This document shows positions 61,390 through 64,000 of a stretch of 64,000 nt of DNA, piece by piece (position 1 is the first letter of the stretch; every line of letters begins with the position of its first letter). The position numbers and the translations under genes are program-made. The notes beneath the pieces were generated by a model. That model was not told the origin of the DNA. It made no database searches and saw nothing but the letters and a program-made list of their open reading frames with translations. Source of the DNA: Planctomycetota bacterium (GTDB lineage: Bacteria; Planctomycetota; Phycisphaerae; Phycisphaerales; Zrk34). Location: assembly GCA_016125255.1 (NCBI GenBank), contig WGMD01000003.1, positions 62,001 to 126,000 of the forward strand, read 5' to 3'.

Positions 61390-62520
61390 CTACGCCCGCA
61401 TCGTCTTCGCGTCGATCCCCTGCATTTCGCACCATTGCCGGTACGCGATCGGGCTGATTTCGCTGGGTTTGATCTCGCTGCGTCCGCCCCAGAAGACGTT
61501 CGTGTAGCTCACCTCGATACCCGCCTCGGCGAGGTGCTCGTCGATCGCCGCCTTGTGGGCCAGCACCATCTGCTTGGCCATCCCGTGCGCGACGCCCATG
61601 ATGTTCACATTATTAAACTCCGGCCCGCCGTCGCGCCAGTAAGCATGCGTCATGATCAGGTGACGCCCGACTTCGAGCCCCGCGTCCATCTCACGCCCCG
61701 TCGGCACGGCCCAGTGAAACAGGGCGTTGTACTTCGTCACGGTCGAACCGTCGCTGAGCTTTTTGACGTGCTCCAAAAACGTCGAAAATCGCCCGACGAT
61801 CTTCCGCTTGTTCATCGACTCGGCCACCGCGCAGAACTCGTCGAGCGACACGCCCGCCTCCGCGGCCCGCGCCACCCAAAGATCGCGCACGATCTCGCCC
61901 GGTTCGAACTCGCGCTTCAGCGCCATGAGAATCTCCCACTCGTGCTCGGTCAGATTCACGACCTGCGTATCAAGCACGCGCGTCGGCGCGTCCGTCCGTT
62001 CGCCCGGCTCCATCTCACGCCGGCGAACGTGCCCTACGCCCAGCGCGAACAGCTTATGCGCCGGCAGCAGCTTGTACGCCGCACATCCCGTGCGCCGCAT
62101 CAGGTACTGACAATGCTTGTCCATCGAATACGGATGCGGGACTTTGAGCGTGGTCCACAACCGGTATTGACTGCCGGGCGTCTGCTTGTCGGTCGAGCGG
62201 ATGACGACGTGCCCGCTGAACGGGTCGTCATTGAACATCCATTCGAATGCCGCGTTGAGCTTGTCTTCGGGGACGTTCCATGCGACCAGCGCCCCCGGCG
62301 CCAGGTTGGTACTCATCATCGTCTGCCGCACGCGGCGGATCGTCCCGCCTTCGAGCATCGCCCGGATGCGCTCGATGACAATTTCAGGTTCGAGGCCCGA
62401 CGCTTCGGCGATGAAGCCGATCGGATCGCGCACGAAACCCTGCACCTTGTCTTCGCTCACCGAAAGCAGTTGCTTGTTGATGGGGTCGTCAATACCGATG
62501 GGGATCGTCGAATGGCTCAT
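61390..62520 (-). CDS. Siroheme decarboxylase-like (AhbA/AhbB or NirDL-type) tandem Lrp-fold protein
   Basis: A 376-residue protein with two Lrp/AsnC-like halves, each with a winged helix and a ferredoxin-like domain, as in AhbA/AhbB siroheme decarboxylases and NirD/L/G/H. Half one: VRDPIGFIAEASGLEPEIVIERI, GGTIRRVRQTMMST and the segment APGALVAWNVPED. Half two: LTEHEWEILMALKREFEPGEI, RKIVGRFSTFLEHVK. Histidines such as in RSTDKQ...HCQYLM and FHWAVP may serve the decarboxylation. It likely makes didecarboxysiroheme on the way to heme or d1 heme. The ATG at 62520 was chosen. The octaheme cytochrome gene follows at 42 bp. Confidence 0.8.
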   Translation of the reverse strand: MSHSTIPIGIDDPINKQLLSVSEDKVQGFVRDPIGFIAEASGLEPEIVIERIRAMLEGGTIRRVRQTMMSTNLAPGALVAWNVPEDKLNAAFEWMFNDDPFSGHVVIRSTDKQTPGSQYRLWTTLKVPHPYSMDKHCQYLMRRTGCAAYKLLPAHKLFALGVGHVRRREMEPGERTDAPTRVLDTQVVNLTEHEWEILMALKREFEPGEIVRDLWVARAAEAGVSLDEFCAVAESMNKRKIVGRFSTFLEHVKKLSDGSTVTKYNALFHWAVPTGREMDAGLEVGRHLIMTHAYWRDGGPEFNNVNIMGVAHGMAKQMVLAHKAAIDEHLAEAGIEVSYTNVFWGGRSEIKPSEISPIAYRQWCEMQGIDAKTMRA

Positions 62521-62579
62521 GTCGTCATTGTAGACGATCCCGCGCCCGCGCCCAGCCGGGCGGCGGAGGCGATGATGCG

Positions 62580-63278
62580 TCAATTCAGATCCTTGCCCTC
62601 GATCCCGCCCCAGGTCCAGTCGGTGTTGGGCAGGCCCAGCCAGGTGACGGACGTGAGATTGATCTCGCTCCATGCGTAGAACCCGACGTGCCCGTCGAGA
62701 AACGCCGAATTTTCCCCGCCGGCGTTGGCGTACTCCAGGGTGTCGGTGACGAGTCCCATTTCAGCGCGGCAGTGCAGGGCAATGAGTTTTGCGGGATAGG
62801 TGACGTTGCTCATCCCCCACGATCGGAGCGTTGAGCTTTGCGGCAGGCGGTACATTTTCGTCTGCCAGTAGTAGCTGTAGTTGACGACCGCATCGACGGG
62901 CCCTTCCGTGTCGGTCAGGTGCGCCGCCGCGGTCATCGGGCCGTATTGCCACTTCCACCACGCCGCCCAGTAGCCGGGGTCGTTCTTGTCATTGGGGCAG
63001 TGCAGGTACCGCCGGTCGCTGACGGTGGTGGGCATTTCGTAGATGTCCAGCACGCTCATGTGCGGATAGTTGCGCCCCGAGTAGGGGAGCTTGGCGATGT
63101 TCGCGGCCGCATAGCCGGTCACGCTGATGATGCTCTGGCGCATGTTGGAATAGCAGACGACGCGCCGCGCCGTCGCCCTGGCCTGGTTCATCGCCGGCAG
63201 GAGCAGCGCGATGAGCATCGCGATGATCGTCACGACGACGAGCAGTTCGATGAGCGTAAAGGCGCGGCGGGTCTTCAT
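62580..63278 (-). CDS. Prepilin-like protein
   Basis: A 232-residue protein with a prepilin cleavage motif [20 protein letters not shown] (Ala rather than Gly before the FTLIE) and the C-terminal [14 protein letters not shown] typical of the planctomycete H-X9-DG class. Upstream there is a hairpin at 63295-63313. The ATG at 63278 was chosen; a TTG four codons earlier is possible. It lies in the same direction as the PEP-CTERM gene. Likely a pseudopilin of unknown role. Confidence 0.8.
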   Translation of the reverse strand: MKTRRAFTLIELLVVVTIIAMLIALLLPAMNQARATARRVVCYSNMRQSIISVTGYAAANIAKLPYSGRNYPHMSVLDIYEMPTTVSDRRYLHCPNDKNDPGYWAAWWKWQYGPMTAAAHLTDTEGPVDAVVNYSYYWQTKMYRLPQSSTLRSWGMSNVTYPAKLIALHCRAEMGLVTDTLEYANAGGENSAFLDGHVGFYAWSEINLTSVTWLGLPNTDWTWGGIEGKDLN

Positions 63279-63294
63279 GGACGTTTCCAACAGC

Positions 63295-63313
63295 CGCCGC
63301 TCAACGAGCGGCG
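63295..63313. terminator. Hairpin between PEP-CTERM and prepilin genes
   Basis: CGCCGCTC pairs perfectly with GAGCGGCG around AAC. It lies between the stop of the minus-strand PEP-CTERM gene and the prepilin start. No T tract, so termination or attenuation is plausible but not proven. Confidence 0.4.
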
Positions 63314-63332
63314 CGCGACCGTTGCGTCGCGG

Positions 63333-64000
63333 CTATTTGCGACGACGCGTCACGAGCATGGCGAACAACCCCAGGCCGGCGGGCAGCGCGGCGGGCGCGG
63401 GAATGATGTGCAGCGCCATCGCATTCAAAAACGCCTGCCCGCCGCCGGTGGCTTTGACGTCGATGGCTGTCTGGCCGGTGAAGATGATGGTGACGATCTC
63501 GGCGTTGTGCGTGCCGGCCGCGCCGAGACTGGCGATCGAGAATGTCGAGAGGGTCGCGCCGGGCGTGTAGGTGCCGGCGCCGGCGCCTGTGAAGGTTCCG
63601 GCACGGATCACCCAGCTCTGGCTGCTGTTGGTATTGCGGTTGTCGGCCATCAGCAACTGCAGACGATATATCTTTGAGGCATCGAGTCCGACGACCGCCA
63701 TGTCAGCCGCGCCGTTGCCGAACAAGGTGGAGTCGAGCAGCGTGTTGAGCGCAGCGCTGAAGGGACCGGAAGGGAAGATGCCGCTGGTGGCTCCCGATCC
63801 CGCGACATAGCGGAAGGTGCCGGGCGTGTTGGCGGGGCCTTCGAAGAAGGACCCGCTCGCCATCGCCTTGAACAGCACGCCGTTGACGGTCTGAGCATTG
63901 TTGGCGTTGATGACGTTCGCGCCGCTGACGTAAATGCCGTCGGCGGAAATCTGCGTCGCGCTTGTCAGCGTCGCCTGCGTGACGGAGATGACGGCGGCGC
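63333..64000 (-). CDS. PEP-CTERM-like exported protein (N-terminus beyond window)
   Basis: The frame is open to the right edge of the window, leaving 222 C-terminal residues. The visible part is a beta-rich adhesin-like or jelly-roll domain (AQTVNGVLFKAMASG, YRLQLLMADNRNTNSSQSW, HNAEIVTIIFTG) and ends with a PEP-CTERM-type signal: PAPAALPAGLGLFAMLV followed by TRRRK. It should be exported and sorted by an exosortase. The motif is PAPAALP rather than the classic PEP. The true start is outside the window. Confidence 0.8.
   Translation of the reverse strand, partial: AAVISVTQATLTSATQISADGIYVSGANVINANNAQTVNGVLFKAMASGSFFEGPANTPGTFRYVAGSGATSGIFPSGPFSAALNTLLDSTLFGNGAADMAVVGLDASKIYRLQLLMADNRNTNSSQSWVIRAGTFTGAGAGTYTPGATLSTFSIASLGAAGTHNAEIVTIIFTGQTAIDVKATGGGQAFLNAMALHIIPAPAALPAGLGLFAMLVTRRRK

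Overview
The window reads as a 64-kb stretch of chromosome from a high-GC member of the Planctomycetota, most likely class Phycisphaerae or a close relative (inference). The markers are a formylglycine-type sulfatase, DUF1080 and SGNH secreted hydrolases, stand-alone prepilin-like proteins, PEP-CTERM proteins, a futalosine-pathway MqnA, many multiheme c-type cytochromes, and an outer-membrane (LPS) transport ATPase together with RodA/PBP2. I see no rRNA, phage, plasmid or CRISPR sequence. One tRNA-Leu(GAG) is present.

Layout: 0.5-3.5 kb holds a MATE exporter and rhamnulokinase. 3.6-11.5 kb is a five-gene minus-strand electron-transfer operon: a membrane-anchored FAD/2Fe-2S reductase, a tetraheme cytochrome, a double cNMP-binding/4x[4Fe-4S] fusion, a b-type-like membrane protein, and a decaheme protein with a FecR-like domain. 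11.7-16.9 kb encodes three secreted hydrolases. Between the first and second of these, two copies of a 160-bp inverted-repeat element bracket a small DUF559 (Vsr-like) nuclease gene. 17-24 kb is a cofactor and biosynthesis area (trpB, larE/larB, NAD(P)HX dehydratase, bioD, a YhaM-like HD protein, cobalamin adenosyltransferase). 24-29.7 kb carries enolase, a TIM-barrel isomerase, a PQQ-propeller protein, a diguanylate cyclase and a DUF1080 lipoprotein.

29.8-36.3 kb is a plus-strand run starting with a lone atpG, then two unknown genes, lptB, a glucoamylase-family protein, and several overlapping small genes. 36-46.7 kb has a NeuD-like acyltransferase, mqnA coupled to an unusual sigma factor, hemC, the rodA/PBP2 pair and folE2. 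46.9-58 kb mixes a tRNA, SDR, sulfatase, hisI, zinc ADH, a prepilin-like protein, YmdB-type phosphoesterase, a kinase-like/NDT-like fusion, a thioredoxin-like protein and a DAACS symporter. 58.3-64 kb holds PEP-CTERM genes and a second respiratory-looking operon: siroheme-decarboxylase-like tandem protein, HAO-like octaheme cytochrome, polytopic membrane protein and PpnP.

Two multiheme redox loci at opposite ends of the window are the most interesting content. Both look like transmembrane electron-transfer systems for which the sequence gives partners but no proven substrate. AT-rich hairpin repeats sit at several gene ends and are a second recurrent theme.
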